NCBI RefSeq assembly: GCF_014208045.1
Contig: NZ_JACHML010000001.1
Coordinates: forward strand, 1,302,001 to 1,366,000
From: Microbacterium thalassium
Lineage (GTDB): Bacteria; Actinomycetota; Actinomycetes; Actinomycetales; Microbacteriaceae
Length of the DNA stretch: 64,000 nucleotides
Direction: 5' to 3'
Position 1 is the first letter of the stretch; each line of letters starts with the position of its first letter. The notes beneath the pieces are model-generated. The model ran no database searches. It worked only from the letters and a program-made list of their open reading frames with translations, and was not told the origin of the DNA. A program made the translations under genes and the position numbers. Shown one piece after another: positions 26,810 to 35,591 of the stretch.

Positions 26810-27682
26810 TCAGACGATCGCTTCGGCCTGTTCGCGACGCTCGCGGCGGCGGGTCCGGCGGCTGCCGCCGGAGATGATGCGCGCGCGGACGGCGCCCGAG
26901 ACGGTGTCCACCAGGATCGTCACGACGATGATCACGACGAGAGTGACGCCGATCTGCGCCCATTCGCGGCGATTGAACAGCTGCGACAGCAGCGACCCGA
27001 TGCCTCCTGCGCCGATGACGCCGAGGACGGCGCTGGCGCGGATGTTGATCTCGAACCGGTACAGCCAGAACGCGACGATCTCGGGCAACGCCTGCGGCAG
27101 GATCGCCCAGCGGATGCGCTGGGACGCGCCTGCACCCGACGCGAGCGCCGCCTCGACCGGGCCCGGATCGATCGACTCGATCGCCTCGGCGGTGAGCTTG
27201 CCGAGCGTGCCGATCGAGCCGACGCCGAGCGCGAGCGCGCCCGTGAGCGGACCGAGCCCGAAGATCGGCATGATCAGCACGATCGCCAGCACGATCTCGG
27301 GAAGCGCGCGGATGGCGTTGAGGAACTGCCTCACGACGACCACCACGCCGGCGGGCGCGATCGTGCGTGCGGCGAGGAAGCCGAGGGGCAGCGAGAGCAC
27401 GGCGCCGATGAGCGTGCCGATCCACGCCATCTGCACCGACTCGAGCATGCGGCTGGTCGCGAGGCTCCAGTACTCGCTCCACGGGTCGACGAACGGGTTC
27501 TGGACCACGCCCTCGCCCATCAGCACCGCGTAGTTGACGAAAGCGCCGGGGAGGTCCAGCATCCTGGCCCACTTCGCGTCGACCGCCCAGATCGCCGCGA
27601 CGACGACGATCGCCGACACGATGAGCCAGATCGTCGGCCACAGCTTGCTCGGCGGCGCGGGCCGCATCATCGACGTGCTCAC
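26810..27682 (-). CDS. phnE: Phosphonate-type ABC transporter permease (second PhnE)
   Basis: A 290-residue inner-membrane permease of the phosphate/phosphonate/phosphite family. About six hydrophobic segments are present, and the EAA-like loop reads PVEAALASGAGASQRIRWAILPQALPEIVAF. The GTG start at 27682 overlaps the stop of the first permease as GTGA. The C-terminus is Arg-rich. It forms a heterodimer with the adjacent permease and is powered by the PhnC ATPase. Confidence 0.9.
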   Translation of the reverse strand: MSTSMMRPAPPSKLWPTIWLIVSAIVVVAAIWAVDAKWARMLDLPGAFVNYAVLMGEGVVQNPFVDPWSEYWSLATSRMLESVQMAWIGTLIGAVLSLPLGFLAARTIAPAGVVVVVRQFLNAIRALPEIVLAIVLIMPIFGLGPLTGALALGVGSIGTLGKLTAEAIESIDPGPVEAALASGAGASQRIRWAILPQALPEIVAFWLYRFEINIRASAVLGVIGAGGIGSLLSQLFNRREWAQIGVTLVVIIVVTILVDTVSGAVRARIISGGSRRTRRRERREQAEAIV

Positions 27683-28494
27683 GTGATCCTCCGCCTGACG
27701 ACCTGCGAGGCGATGTCGACGAGCAGCACCACCACGAACGTCGCGATGAACAGTGCCGAGACGTTCTCCCACGCGAAGCGGCCCAGCTGCACGATGATGA
27801 CGTTTCCGATGCCGCCGGCGCCGGCGAGTCCGATCACGATCGAGGCGCGGATGTTCAGCTCGAACACGTAGAGGCTGTAGCTGAGGAAGTTCGGCAGCAC
27901 CTGCGGGTACACCGCCCACCGCGCGCGATCGATGCCGTTCGCGCCAGACGCGTCGACGGCCTCGATCGGTCCGCGATCGACCGCGTCGATCGACTCGCTC
28001 GTGAGCTTGGCGACGATGCCGAGATTGAACATGACCAGGGCCAGGATGCCCGCGAGCGAGCCGACGCCGACGAGCGCGACGAAGAGGAACGCGTAGCCGA
28101 TGTCGGGGATGGAGCGCACGACCGACAGCGTCCATTTGACGATCTGGTGAGCGACGGGATTGCTCAGCGTCACCTTCGAGGCGAGCATCGCCGCGATCAG
28201 GCCGAGCAGGCAGCCGCCGAGGCTCGCGAGCACGGCGATCGCGAGCGTCTCGAACCAGGCGTTCCCGACCTGGAAGATGAAGCCCCAGTTGGGGTTGAGG
28301 AACTGCTCGATCACGACCCAGCCGCGGCCGAAGTCGGTGAACAGCGGCACGAGGGTGAACTCGATGCCCAGGCCGGCCCAGACCGTGAGCACCACGGCGG
28401 CGGCGAGCCCCGCCCACAGCGTCCACGGTGCGCGCGGCTTCACCGGTCGGCGGGATGCCGTGCCGGGGCGCGGTGCGGGGATGACGGTCGTCAT
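27679..28494 (-). CDS. phnE: Phosphonate-type ABC transporter permease (first PhnE)
   Basis: A 271-residue permease whose EAA-like loop reads PIEAVDASGANGIDRARWAVYPQVLPNF, parallel to that of its neighbour, and which has about six membrane segments. The ATG at 28494 overlaps the stop of phnC as ATGA. The two permeases are clearly paralogous, which is the usual arrangement in phnCDEE operons. Confidence 0.9.
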   Translation of the reverse strand: MTTVIPAPRPGTASRRPVKPRAPWTLWAGLAAAVVLTVWAGLGIEFTLVPLFTDFGRGWVVIEQFLNPNWGFIFQVGNAWFETLAIAVLASLGGCLLGLIAAMLASKVTLSNPVAHQIVKWTLSVVRSIPDIGYAFLFVALVGVGSLAGILALVMFNLGIVAKLTSESIDAVDRGPIEAVDASGANGIDRARWAVYPQVLPNFLSYSLYVFELNIRASIVIGLAGAGGIGNVIIVQLGRFAWENVSALFIATFVVVLLVDIASQVVRRRIT

Positions 28495-29297
28495 GCCGGT
28501 GCGTCGCCGGTCGTCGTGGTCTCGGCCGCGGCGTCGCCGGGAAGGACGTCGGCGGCGGTGAGCGATCGGCCGTAGATCTCCTCGAAGACCGCGTCGTCGG
28601 CCTCGTCGGCGGTGCCGTCGAAGACGATCCGTCCCTGTCGCATGCCGATGATCCGCTGGCCGTAGCGGCGGGCGAGGTCGAGGAAGTGCAGGTTGACGAC
28701 GGTGGTGATGCCGAGTTCGCGGTTGATGCGCTCGAGATCGCGCATCACCTGGTTCGCGGTCGGCGGGTCGAGCGAGGCGACCGGCTCGTCGGCGAGGATC
28801 ACCTTGGGTTCCTGCGCCAGGGCGCGGGCGATCGCCACACGCTGCTGCTGGCCGCCCGACAGCTGCGAGGCGCGCACCCACGCCTTGTCAACGATGCCGA
28901 CGCGTTCGAGCGCCTCGAACGCGAGTTCGCGGTCGGCGGGCTTCCAGAGCCCCAGCAGCGAACGCCACCACGAGGTCGCGTGGAGGCGGCCGACCAGCAC
29001 ATTGTTCATGACGCTCGTGCGGGTGACGAGGTTGAACGACTGGAAGATCATGCCGACCTGGGCGCGCAGGCGCCGCAGCTGGCGCTTGCTCGCGCCGCTG
29101 ACGACGCGGTCGTCGACCTGAAGCGTCCCCGAGGTGGTGGGGACGAGTCCGTTGATGGTGCGCACCAGGGTCGACTTGCCGGCGCCGGACAGGCCCACCA
29201 CCACGACGAACTGGCCGTCCGGGATCTCGAGGTCGATGCCGTCGAGCCCGAGCGTGCCGGTCGGGTAGCGGACCGAGACGTTGTCGAAGCGGATCAC
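28491..29297 (-). CDS. phnC: Phosphonate-type ABC transporter ATP-binding protein PhnC
   Basis: A 268-residue ATPase. Walker A is GLSGAGKST, the Q-loop is MIFQSFNLVTRTSVMNNVLVG (typical of PhnC), the signature is LSGGQQQRVA and Walker B is VILADEPVASLDP. The GTG at 29297 is the likely start; GAGAG lies about 8-10 bases upstream. A perfect hairpin occupies the gap to phnD. Confidence 0.92.
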   Translation of the reverse strand: MIRFDNVSVRYPTGTLGLDGIDLEIPDGQFVVVVGLSGAGKSTLVRTINGLVPTTSGTLQVDDRVVSGASKRQLRRLRAQVGMIFQSFNLVTRTSVMNNVLVGRLHATSWWRSLLGLWKPADRELAFEALERVGIVDKAWVRASQLSGGQQQRVAIARALAQEPKVILADEPVASLDPPTANQVMRDLERINRELGITTVVNLHFLDLARRYGQRIIGMRQGRIVFDGTADEADDAVFEEIYGRSLTAADVLPGDAAAETTTTGDAPA

Positions 29298-29313
29298 AGA
29301 AACTACTCTCGCG

Positions 29314-29349
29314 ACTCCGGGTGGAGGGGGCGACCCCTCCACCCGGAGT
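29314..29349. other. Perfect 16-base-pair hairpin between phnD and phnC
   Basis: Arms 29314-29329 and 29334-29349 are exactly complementary around the loop GCGA. It starts 13 bases after the phnD stop (29362, minus strand) and ends 17 bases before phnC. There is no clear T tract. It probably gives partial termination or protects the phnD message, so that the binding protein is made in excess. Confidence 0.8.
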
Positions 29350-29361
29350 GTGTGGGTCGGG

Positions 29362-30351
29362 TCAGCCGAAGTTCTCGTAGACCGCGCGGGCCTGGTCGAT
29401 CGCGTCGAGGTCGGCCGGCACGAGTCCGTCGATCTCGTAGACCGCGTCGAGCGCCGCGGCGCCCTCCTCGGTGTCGGCGATCGCGAGGAACGCGTCGGTG
29501 ATCTTCTGCTGCCACTCCTCCGAGAGCGAGCCCGAGACCGAGACGCCGTCGTTGGGGATGAGGGTCGAGTGCGCGAAGACGACGACCTCGGTGCCGATGT
29601 CGGGCGTCTCCTCGGCGAGGCCGGTGCGGGCGTCGTTGTAGCTCACGCCGACGGTCGCATCGCCGTCGTAGACCGCGCGGACGGCGTTGGGGTGGCCGCC
29701 GGCGAAGAACGCGCCGCTCAGGTCGAACGGGTCGAGGCCGAGCTGCTGGAGCTGCGTGGCCGGGTAGTAGTAGCCCGATGCGGAGCCCTCGTCGACGAAC
29801 GCGATCGTCTCGTCCTGCGCGACGAGCGCCAGGGCGTCCTCGCCGAGCGGGCCGACGTTGCCCTCTTCGGTGCCGTTGCAGAAGAGGTAGTCGACGCCGT
29901 CCTCGTCGGTCTCGGTGACGATGTCATCGAGGCAGAACGTGTCGGGGTCGTTCGTGAACCACTGGGTCACGTAGACGCTGTCGCCGTAGCGCACCGACTG
30001 CAGCACCGGCACGGCGCCGGCCTCGTCCTGCGCCTGCACGAGGCCGATGGGGCCGAACATGCCGATCTGCGCCTGGTCGGTCTGCATCGCCACGACGAGT
30101 CCGGCGTAGTTGTCGGTGATGTTGACCTCGACCGGGACTCCGAGCTCATCGCTCAGCAGGCCCGCGAGCGTGTCGCCGTCGGTGACCAGCTGGTCGACGT
30201 CCTGCGAGGGCACCAGGCCCAGGACGATCGACTCCGGGTCGGCGGCAGCGGTCTCCTCGGTGCTGCCGCTGGGGCTGCTCGCGCAGCCGGCGAGCGTGAG
30301 TCCGAGCCCCGCCGCGACCGCGACGGCGCCCAGGAACTTGTGATTGCGCAC
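29362..30351 (-). CDS. phnD: Phosphate/phosphite/phosphonate ABC transporter binding lipoprotein PhnD
   Basis: A 329-residue lipoprotein with lipobox LAGC (Cys at about 23) and the PhnD-like core: IVLGLVPSQDVDQL, VNITDNYAGLVVAMQTDQAQIGMFGP-type, and GGHPNAVRAVYDGDATVGVSYNDAR. The GTG start at 30351 is preceded by AGAAGGAGA at 7 bases. It heads the phnDCEE operon. The ligand may be a phosphonate, phosphite or phosphate; no lyase, phosphonatase or phosphite dehydrogenase gene is adjacent to decide. Confidence 0.9.
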   Translation of the reverse strand: MRNHKFLGAVAVAAGLGLTLAGCASSPSGSTEETAAADPESIVLGLVPSQDVDQLVTDGDTLAGLLSDELGVPVEVNITDNYAGLVVAMQTDQAQIGMFGPIGLVQAQDEAGAVPVLQSVRYGDSVYVTQWFTNDPDTFCLDDIVTETDEDGVDYLFCNGTEEGNVGPLGEDALALVAQDETIAFVDEGSASGYYYPATQLQQLGLDPFDLSGAFFAGGHPNAVRAVYDGDATVGVSYNDARTGLAEETPDIGTEVVVFAHSTLIPNDGVSVSGSLSEEWQQKITDAFLAIADTEEGAAALDAVYEIDGLVPADLDAIDQARAVYENFG

Positions 30352-30375
30352 GTGGTTCTCCTTCTTGGTGACGCG

Positions 30376-30417
30376 CGGATGCTGTCGGCCGCGCCGGTCC
30401 GGATGCTGTCGGCCGCG
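30376..30417. repeat. 18-base direct repeat upstream of phnD
   Basis: CGGATGCTGTCGGCCGCG occurs at 30376-30393 and again at 30400-30417, a 24-base period, within the leader of phnD. Farther upstream, GTTTAC and GTAAAC form an inverted pair (about 30503-30535). Either could be a regulatory site, for instance for phosphate control, but I do not recognise a standard Pho box. Confidence 0.6.
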
Positions 30418-30542
30418 AGATTGCTGTGAGGCCGTGCACTCCGGCCCACGCTAGCCACCCCTGCGGGCCGCGAGGCCGTCACATAGGCAGACGTAGCGAG
30501 TTGTTTACAGAGTCGTCGCCACGCCGTAAACGATCGTGCGTC

Positions 30543-31229
30543 TCAGAGGCCGCGCGCCCAGGCGGCGACGGCGGGGACGAGCCCGTCGAGAGACGGAGCG
30601 CTCCAGTCCGCGGGACCGCGTCTCAGCGCGAAGCGGTCGATCAGTCCCGTCCGCCCGCCCAGGGCGCGGACGGGCTCGAGGTCGTTGCGCCAGATGTCTC
30701 CGATGCTCGCCACCGAATCCCCGCCGTCGACCCCGGCGACCTCGGCGATGATGTGGCCGAGCCCGGCGGGCTTGCCGGCATCGCCGACGACGTGGTCGAA
30801 CAGGTGCGTCATCTCGAGCCTGTCCAAGATCTGATCGAGGCCCTCACGCGGCGCGTTCGTGACCAGCACGATCCGTCCGCCCGCATCCCGGACGGCCGCG
30901 CTCAGGTCCTCCAGGCCGGGCGCGCGCTCGGCGTGGAGCTCGCCGGCCGACAGCCGGGCCCGCGAGGCGAGGTAGACCTCGCTGATCCGCTGCGGGTGGA
31001 TGTCGGCGGCCTGGGCGATGGCCCACGCGGCCTGGTAGACGTCATCCGCGTGGCGCAGGTCCTCGTCGGCGCCGGCGGTGGCGTGCGGGTCCTCCAGCCA
31101 GCTCTGCACGCGCCGCAGCAGGTCGAGGCCCTCGGCGAGCGGGTCGAGCGCTGCGGCGTAATCGAGCGCCGGGGCGTCGCCCACGCAGGCCGTTCCGTCG
31201 AAGTCGACGATGAGGGTCCGGCGCGTCAT
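30543..31229 (-). CDS. HAD-superfamily hydrolase
   Basis: A 228-residue HAD hydrolase with motif I LIVDFDGTACVGD, motif II IVLVTNAPREG, a Lys in DAGKPAG and the acidic motif IV SIGDIWRNDLEPV. It is probably a small-molecule phosphatase. Its ATG overlaps the pgm stop as ATGA, so it is co-translated with phosphoglucomutase and could act on sugar phosphates. The substrate is unknown. Confidence 0.85.
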   Translation of the reverse strand: MTRRTLIVDFDGTACVGDAPALDYAAALDPLAEGLDLLRRVQSWLEDPHATAGADEDLRHADDVYQAAWAIAQAADIHPQRISEVYLASRARLSAGELHAERAPGLEDLSAAVRDAGGRIVLVTNAPREGLDQILDRLEMTHLFDHVVGDAGKPAGLGHIIAEVAGVDGGDSVASIGDIWRNDLEPVRALGGRTGLIDRFALRRGPADWSAPSLDGLVPAVAAWARGL

Positions 31230-32869
31230 GCGTCGGCGAGTGCGGCGCTGACCACCGCGCGGGCCTCCTCCTGCACCTGCGCGAGGTGCTCGGGTCCCTT
31301 CAGTGACTCGGCGTACAGCTTGTACACGTCCTCGGTGCCCGACGGCCGCGCGGCGAACCACGCGAACTCGGTCTGGACCTTCAGACCGCCGATCGCGGCC
31401 CCGTTGCCGGGTGCGTGCGACAGCTTCGCGGTGATCGGGTCGCCCGCGAGCTCCGTGGCGGTGACCGCCTCGGGGGCGAGCTTCGACAGCGCCGCCTTCT
31501 GCGCCGGCGTCGCCGGGGCGTCGACCCGCTGATAGGCCGACGAGCCGTACTCGGCCTCGAGCTCGGCGTACCGCTGCGAGGGCGTCTTGCCCGTGACCGC
31601 GAGGATCTCGGCGGCGAGCAGGCACAGCAGGATGCCGTCCTTGTCGGTCGTCCACACCGAGGCGTCCTTGCGGAGGAACGAGGCGCCGGCCGACTCCTCG
31701 CCGCCGAACACGACCGAGCCGTCCAGCAGGCCCGGCACGAACCACTTGAATCCGACCGGCACCTCCAGAAGCGTGCGGTCCTCCGCGGCGACAACGCGGT
31801 CGATGATCATCGAGCTGACGAGTGTCTTGCCCACGGCCGCCGAGGCCGGCCAGCCCGGGCGGTGCGCGCACAGGTAGTCGATGGCGACGGCGAGGTAGTG
31901 GTTCGGGTTCATCAGGCCCGCGTCGGGCGTGACGATGCCGTGCCGGTCGGCGTCCGCGTCGTTGCCGGTGAGGATGTCGTACTCCTCGCGGCGGGCGACC
32001 AGCGACGCCATCGCCGACGGCGACGACGGATCCATCCGGATCTTCTCGTCCCAGTCGAGGGTCATGAAGCGCCACGTCGGGTCGACCTCGGGATTGACCA
32101 CGGTGAGGTCGAGCCCGTACTTCTCGCCGATGAGCGCCCAGTAGTCGACGGAGGCGCCGCCGAGCGGGTCGGCGCCGATCCGCACACCCGCGGTCTTGAT
32201 GGCCTCGACGTCGATGATCTGGCCGAGGTCTGCCACGTAGCCTTCGCGGAAGTCGTAGTGATCGAGCGCGTCTCCGTCGATGTCGGCGAACTTGGTGCGC
32301 TTGACGCCGTCGAGCCCGGCGGCGATGAGGTCGTTCGCGCGGGCGGCGATCCACCCGGTCGCATCGGTGTCGGCGGGGCCGCCGTGCGGGGGGTTGTACT
32401 TGAAGCCGCCGTCGCGCGGCGGGTTGTGGCTGGGGGTCACGACGATGCCGTCGGCGCGGCCGGCATCCGCCTCGCTCCGCCCCTTGTTGTAGGCGAGGAT
32501 CGCGTGGCTGAGCGCGGGCGTCGGCACCCACGAGTCGCGCGAGTCCACGCGCACGTCGACGCCGTTGGCCACGAGCACCTCGATCGCGGTGCGCTCGGCC
32601 GGCAGCGACAGGCCGTGCGTGTCGCGGCCGAGGAAGAGGGGGCCGGTGATGCCCTGCTCGGTGCGGTAGTCGACGATCGCCTGCGTCGTGGCGAGGATGT
32701 GCCACTCGTTGAAGCTGGTCGACAGGCTCGATCCGCGGTGGCCGCTCGTGCCGAAGGCGACGCGCTGCGCGGCCACCTGAGGGTCGGGCGTTCGGTCGTA
32801 GTAGGCGTTGATCAGCTCATCGATGTCGATGAGGTCGGATGCTTCGGCGGGCTGTCCTGCGCGACTCAT
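31226..32869 (-). CDS. pgm: Phosphoglucomutase (alpha-D-glucose phosphate-specific)
   Basis: A 547-residue phosphohexomutase that interconverts glucose 1-phosphate and glucose 6-phosphate. The phosphoserine loop is VVTPSHNPP (Ser147), the metal site is NDADADRHG, the sugar-binding loop is GGEESAGASF and the phosphate-binding loop is RPSGTEDVYK. The length is normal for this family. CAGACT lies 6 bases before the ATG, which fits a leaderless transcript. It is followed by the overlapping HAD phosphatase. Confidence 0.96.
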   Translation of the reverse strand: MSRAGQPAEASDLIDIDELINAYYDRTPDPQVAAQRVAFGTSGHRGSSLSTSFNEWHILATTQAIVDYRTEQGITGPLFLGRDTHGLSLPAERTAIEVLVANGVDVRVDSRDSWVPTPALSHAILAYNKGRSEADAGRADGIVVTPSHNPPRDGGFKYNPPHGGPADTDATGWIAARANDLIAAGLDGVKRTKFADIDGDALDHYDFREGYVADLGQIIDVEAIKTAGVRIGADPLGGASVDYWALIGEKYGLDLTVVNPEVDPTWRFMTLDWDEKIRMDPSSPSAMASLVARREEYDILTGNDADADRHGIVTPDAGLMNPNHYLAVAIDYLCAHRPGWPASAAVGKTLVSSMIIDRVVAAEDRTLLEVPVGFKWFVPGLLDGSVVFGGEESAGASFLRKDASVWTTDKDGILLCLLAAEILAVTGKTPSQRYAELEAEYGSSAYQRVDAPATPAQKAALSKLAPEAVTATELAGDPITAKLSHAPGNGAAIGGLKVQTEFAWFAARPSGTEDVYKLYAESLKGPEHLAQVQEEARAVVSAALADA

Positions 32870-32911
32870 GTGCCCAGTCTGTCATTGCCGGGCCCCGCGT
32901 GCGCAGACGTG

Positions 32912-33412
32912 TCACAGTTGTGCGGCGATCTTCGCCGCCCAGGCGCGGATCTGCTCCCAGTCCCGCAGATCCTGGAACTCCTCGGGGGTGTTGCGCGCCA
33001 TCGAGGACTCGATGAACCCGTGGGGATCGCGGGGCATGCGTCCGCCGAACACGACGTGCTCGCGCACGTTCAGGGCCTCGGCCTGGGCGATGACGGCTTC
33101 GGGTTCGAGCCACTTCTCGTCCTCGTCGGGGGCGCTCTTCGGCTCGCCGACCGGACCCGTGCTGAAGACCCAGAAGGGCGTGAGCGCGAGGATGTCGCTC
33201 TCGTGCGAGAGGAAGCGGCGAGCTTCGCGGCGCCATCGTCCCATGTAGACGGCGCTGCCGAGGACGACCGCGTCGTAGCCGCGCGCGTGCGCGTCGTGCA
33301 CGTCGAGGCAGTCGGCGTCGTGGCCGCGCGAGCGCAGCTCGTCCGCGATCGCCTGGGCGATCTCGGCGGTGGAGTGATGCTTGGTCGCATAGGCGACGAG
33401 GATGCGTGCCAT
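32912..33412 (-). CDS. Flavodoxin-domain protein (protoporphyrinogen oxidase HemG-like)
   Basis: A 166-residue flavodoxin. It starts MARILVAYATKHHSTAEIAQ, the FMN phosphate-binding loop type seen in menaquinone-dependent protoporphyrinogen oxidase and similar proteins; VVLGSAVYMGRWRREARRFL is the second flavin loop. A heme-pathway role cannot be concluded since no hem genes are near. CACCCT lies 6 bases before the ATG, fitting a leaderless start. Confidence 0.83.
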   Translation of the reverse strand: MARILVAYATKHHSTAEIAQAIADELRSRGHDADCLDVHDAHARGYDAVVLGSAVYMGRWRREARRFLSHESDILALTPFWVFSTGPVGEPKSAPDEDEKWLEPEAVIAQAEALNVREHVVFGGRMPRDPHGFIESSMARNTPEEFQDLRDWEQIRAWAAKIAAQL

Positions 33413-33477
33413 GCGCCCAGGGTGAGCCCGGTCGGCGCGACGGGCCAGTGCCGAAGGTCCCTGGCTAGGCTTGATCC

Positions 33478-34443
33478 GTGATGAGCGACCTCGACGCAGC
33501 GGCGGAAACCCGCCGCACGTACAGCTTCCTGGGCCCGGCGGGCACGTTCACCGAGGCTGCGCTCGCGCAGGTCGCCGAGGCGCGCGATCAGTACTGGCGG
33601 CCCGTGCACAACGTCGGCGAGGCGCTGGCGGATGTCGTCGAGGGCCGTTCCCACGCGGCGATGATCGCGATCGAGAACTCCGTCGACGGCGGCGTCTCGA
33701 CCGCCCAGGACGCCCTCGCCACGATGCCGGGTCTCCGGATCATCGGCGAGTACCTCGTGCCGGTCGACTTCGTCCTCGTCGGCCGTCGCGGCACGCGGCT
33801 CGAGGACGTCTCGCTGGTCTCGGGTCACCCCGTCGCGTACGCGCAGTGCCTGCAGTGGCTGACGCGCACCCTCCCCGGGCACGCGCACATCCCCGCGGCG
33901 AGCAACGTCGCCAGCGCCATGGGCCTGCTCGACGGGACCAGCGACGCCCACGCCGCCATCGCGGCGCCCGGCATCCTCGAGCACCACGACCTGGAGCTGC
34001 TCGCGTCGGGCATCGGCGACAACCCCAACGCCGTGACGCGATTCGTGCTGGTCAGCCGCCCGGTCGTGCCGCCGCCGCCCACCGGGGCCGACAAGACGTC
34101 GCTCATCGTCGAGCTCCCCGACGACTACCCCGGCGCATTGCTGGAGATGCTCGAGCAGTTCGCGACCCGCGGCATCAACCTGTCGCTGCTGGCGTCCCGC
34201 CCCATCGGCGACGAGCTCGGACGCTACCGGTTCGTGGTCGACGCCGACGGGCACATCGAGAACGAGCGGATGGCGGACGCCCTCATGGGACTGCGCCGGT
34301 TCAGCCCGAAGGTGATCTTCCTGGGGTCCTACCCGCGCGCCGACCGCGCGGTCGTGCGGTATCCCGACCGCTATTCGGACGACGTGTTCGTCGAGGCGCG
34401 CGACTGGCTGCGCGGCCTCATCAGCGGCGAGCCCGGGGTCTGA
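33478..34443 (+). CDS. pheA: Prephenate dehydratase
   Basis: A 321-residue enzyme that converts prephenate to phenylpyruvate in phenylalanine synthesis. The catalytic domain covers about 14-205 (YSFLGPAGTFTEAAL, IAIENSVDGGVS) and the regulatory ACT domain about 210-300 (SLIVELPDDYPGALLEMLE, with the Phe-binding region GINLSLLASRP). TAGGCT (33466-33471) lies 6 bases before the GTG at 33478, which fits a leaderless message; the ATG at 33481 is the alternative. It stands alone between divergent and convergent neighbours. Confidence 0.96.
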   Translation: MMSDLDAAAETRRTYSFLGPAGTFTEAALAQVAEARDQYWRPVHNVGEALADVVEGRSHAAMIAIENSVDGGVSTAQDALATMPGLRIIGEYLVPVDFVLVGRRGTRLEDVSLVSGHPVAYAQCLQWLTRTLPGHAHIPAASNVASAMGLLDGTSDAHAAIAAPGILEHHDLELLASGIGDNPNAVTRFVLVSRPVVPPPPTGADKTSLIVELPDDYPGALLEMLEQFATRGINLSLLASRPIGDELGRYRFVVDADGHIENERMADALMGLRRFSPKVIFLGSYPRADRAVVRYPDRYSDDVFVEARDWLRGLISGEPGV

Positions 34444-34447
34444 GCCG

Positions 34448-34470
34448 CCGCAGGCGCCGCGGCGCTGCGG
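34448..34470. terminator. Possible bidirectional terminator between pheA and LLM oxidoreductase
   Basis: CCGCAGGCGCC and GGCGCTGCGG pair with one bulge around a very small loop, right after the pheA stop and just before the convergent gene's stop. GC-rich with no T tract, so it is tentative. Confidence 0.4.
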
Positions 34471-34476
34471 GACGGG

Positions 34477-35535
34477 TCACGCCGCCGCGGCGGCGATGAG
34501 ATCGAGGGTCTGCGCGCGCCCGGGCGAGGCGTCCAGCGGCTCGCCGTCGTACGCGCCGGCGATCGGCGAGACCATCACCTCGTCGACGCCGTGCTCGGCC
34601 GCGAAGGCGCGGATCTGCGACGCCACGGCCTCACCGGTCCCGACGAACCAGGTCGAACGGGCCGATGCCATGATCTGCGCGCCCATCGCATCGACGGTCG
34701 CCGCGCTCGCCCGCGCCTGCTCGACGGTCTCGGCGGGGATCAGCGGCTTGTTCGTGCGCAGACGCATCATCGTCAGCTGGTTCGGCAGTGAGCGCTCCTC
34801 GGCTTCCTCGGAGGTCGGTGCGGCGATGGCGTTGACGGTGAGGAAGGTCCGCGGTGCGGGGTGCTCCTCGGACGGCTGGAACCGCGTGCGGTACAGCTCG
34901 AGCGCGCGCTCGAGGCCCTGCCCCGAGAAGTGGTTCGCGAACACGTAGGGGAGCCCGAGGGAGGCCGCCAGCTGCGCCGAGTAGTCGCTCGAGCCCAGCA
35001 GCCACAGCTCGGGTGCGCCGGTCGCGGCGGGGGTCGCGTGCACGTCGTAGGTGCCGCCGGACGAGAAGCGGATGCCGGCGCCCGCGGGCGAGACCAGCGC
35101 GGCGATGTCGCGCACGTTCTCGGGGAACCGCTCGACGTCGCTGGTCGTGCCGCTCTGGCGCAGCAGCTGTGTGATGACGGGGTCCGAGCCCGGGGCGCGG
35201 CCGAGGCCCAGGTCGATGCGGCTCGGAGCGATCGCCTCGAGCGCCGCGAACTGCTCGGCGACCACCAGCGGCGAGTGGTTCGGCAGCATGACCCCGCCCG
35301 AGCCGACGCGGATGCGCGAGGTGCGTGAGGCGGCGGCGGCGACCAGCACCGGCGGCGTCGTCGACGCGACGGCCGGCATGTTGTGGTGCTCGGCGAACCA
35401 GTAGCGGCGGTACCCGAGCCGGTCGGCGGTGGCCGCGAGCGCCATCGACGACGCGATCGCCTGCGCGCTCGTCTGGCCCGTGCGCACCGGCACGAGGTCG
35501 AGGACGGACAGGGCCGGTGTCGCGGTAGAGCTCAT
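34477..35535 (-). CDS. LLM class flavin-dependent oxidoreductase
   Basis: A 352-residue luciferase-fold monooxygenase-like protein. Segments RYWFAEHHNMPAVASTTPPVLVA, GVMLPNHSPLVVAEQFAALEAI and RIDLGLGRAPG are typical of the MsnO8/YhbW-like group. It should use FMN or F420; the sequence does not decide. It is monocistronic and convergent with pheA. The substrate is unknown. Confidence 0.88.
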   Translation of the reverse strand: MSSTATPALSVLDLVPVRTGQTSAQAIASSMALAATADRLGYRRYWFAEHHNMPAVASTTPPVLVAAAASRTSRIRVGSGGVMLPNHSPLVVAEQFAALEAIAPSRIDLGLGRAPGSDPVITQLLRQSGTTSDVERFPENVRDIAALVSPAGAGIRFSSGGTYDVHATPAATGAPELWLLGSSDYSAQLAASLGLPYVFANHFSGQGLERALELYRTRFQPSEEHPAPRTFLTVNAIAAPTSEEAEERSLPNQLTMMRLRTNKPLIPAETVEQARASAATVDAMGAQIMASARSTWFVGTGEAVASQIRAFAAEHGVDEVMVSPIAGAYDGEPLDASPGRAQTLDLIAAAAA

Positions 35536-35591
35536 CGCCTCGTCTCAACCGCCAGCGGCATCCGTTCTATTCCGCTCACCACGGCATCGCC

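Noticed and set aside
32912..33412. Flavodoxin gene considered as hemG of heme synthesis
   Set aside because: Resemblance is limited to the flavodoxin fold and no heme genes are nearby, so the symbol was not assigned.
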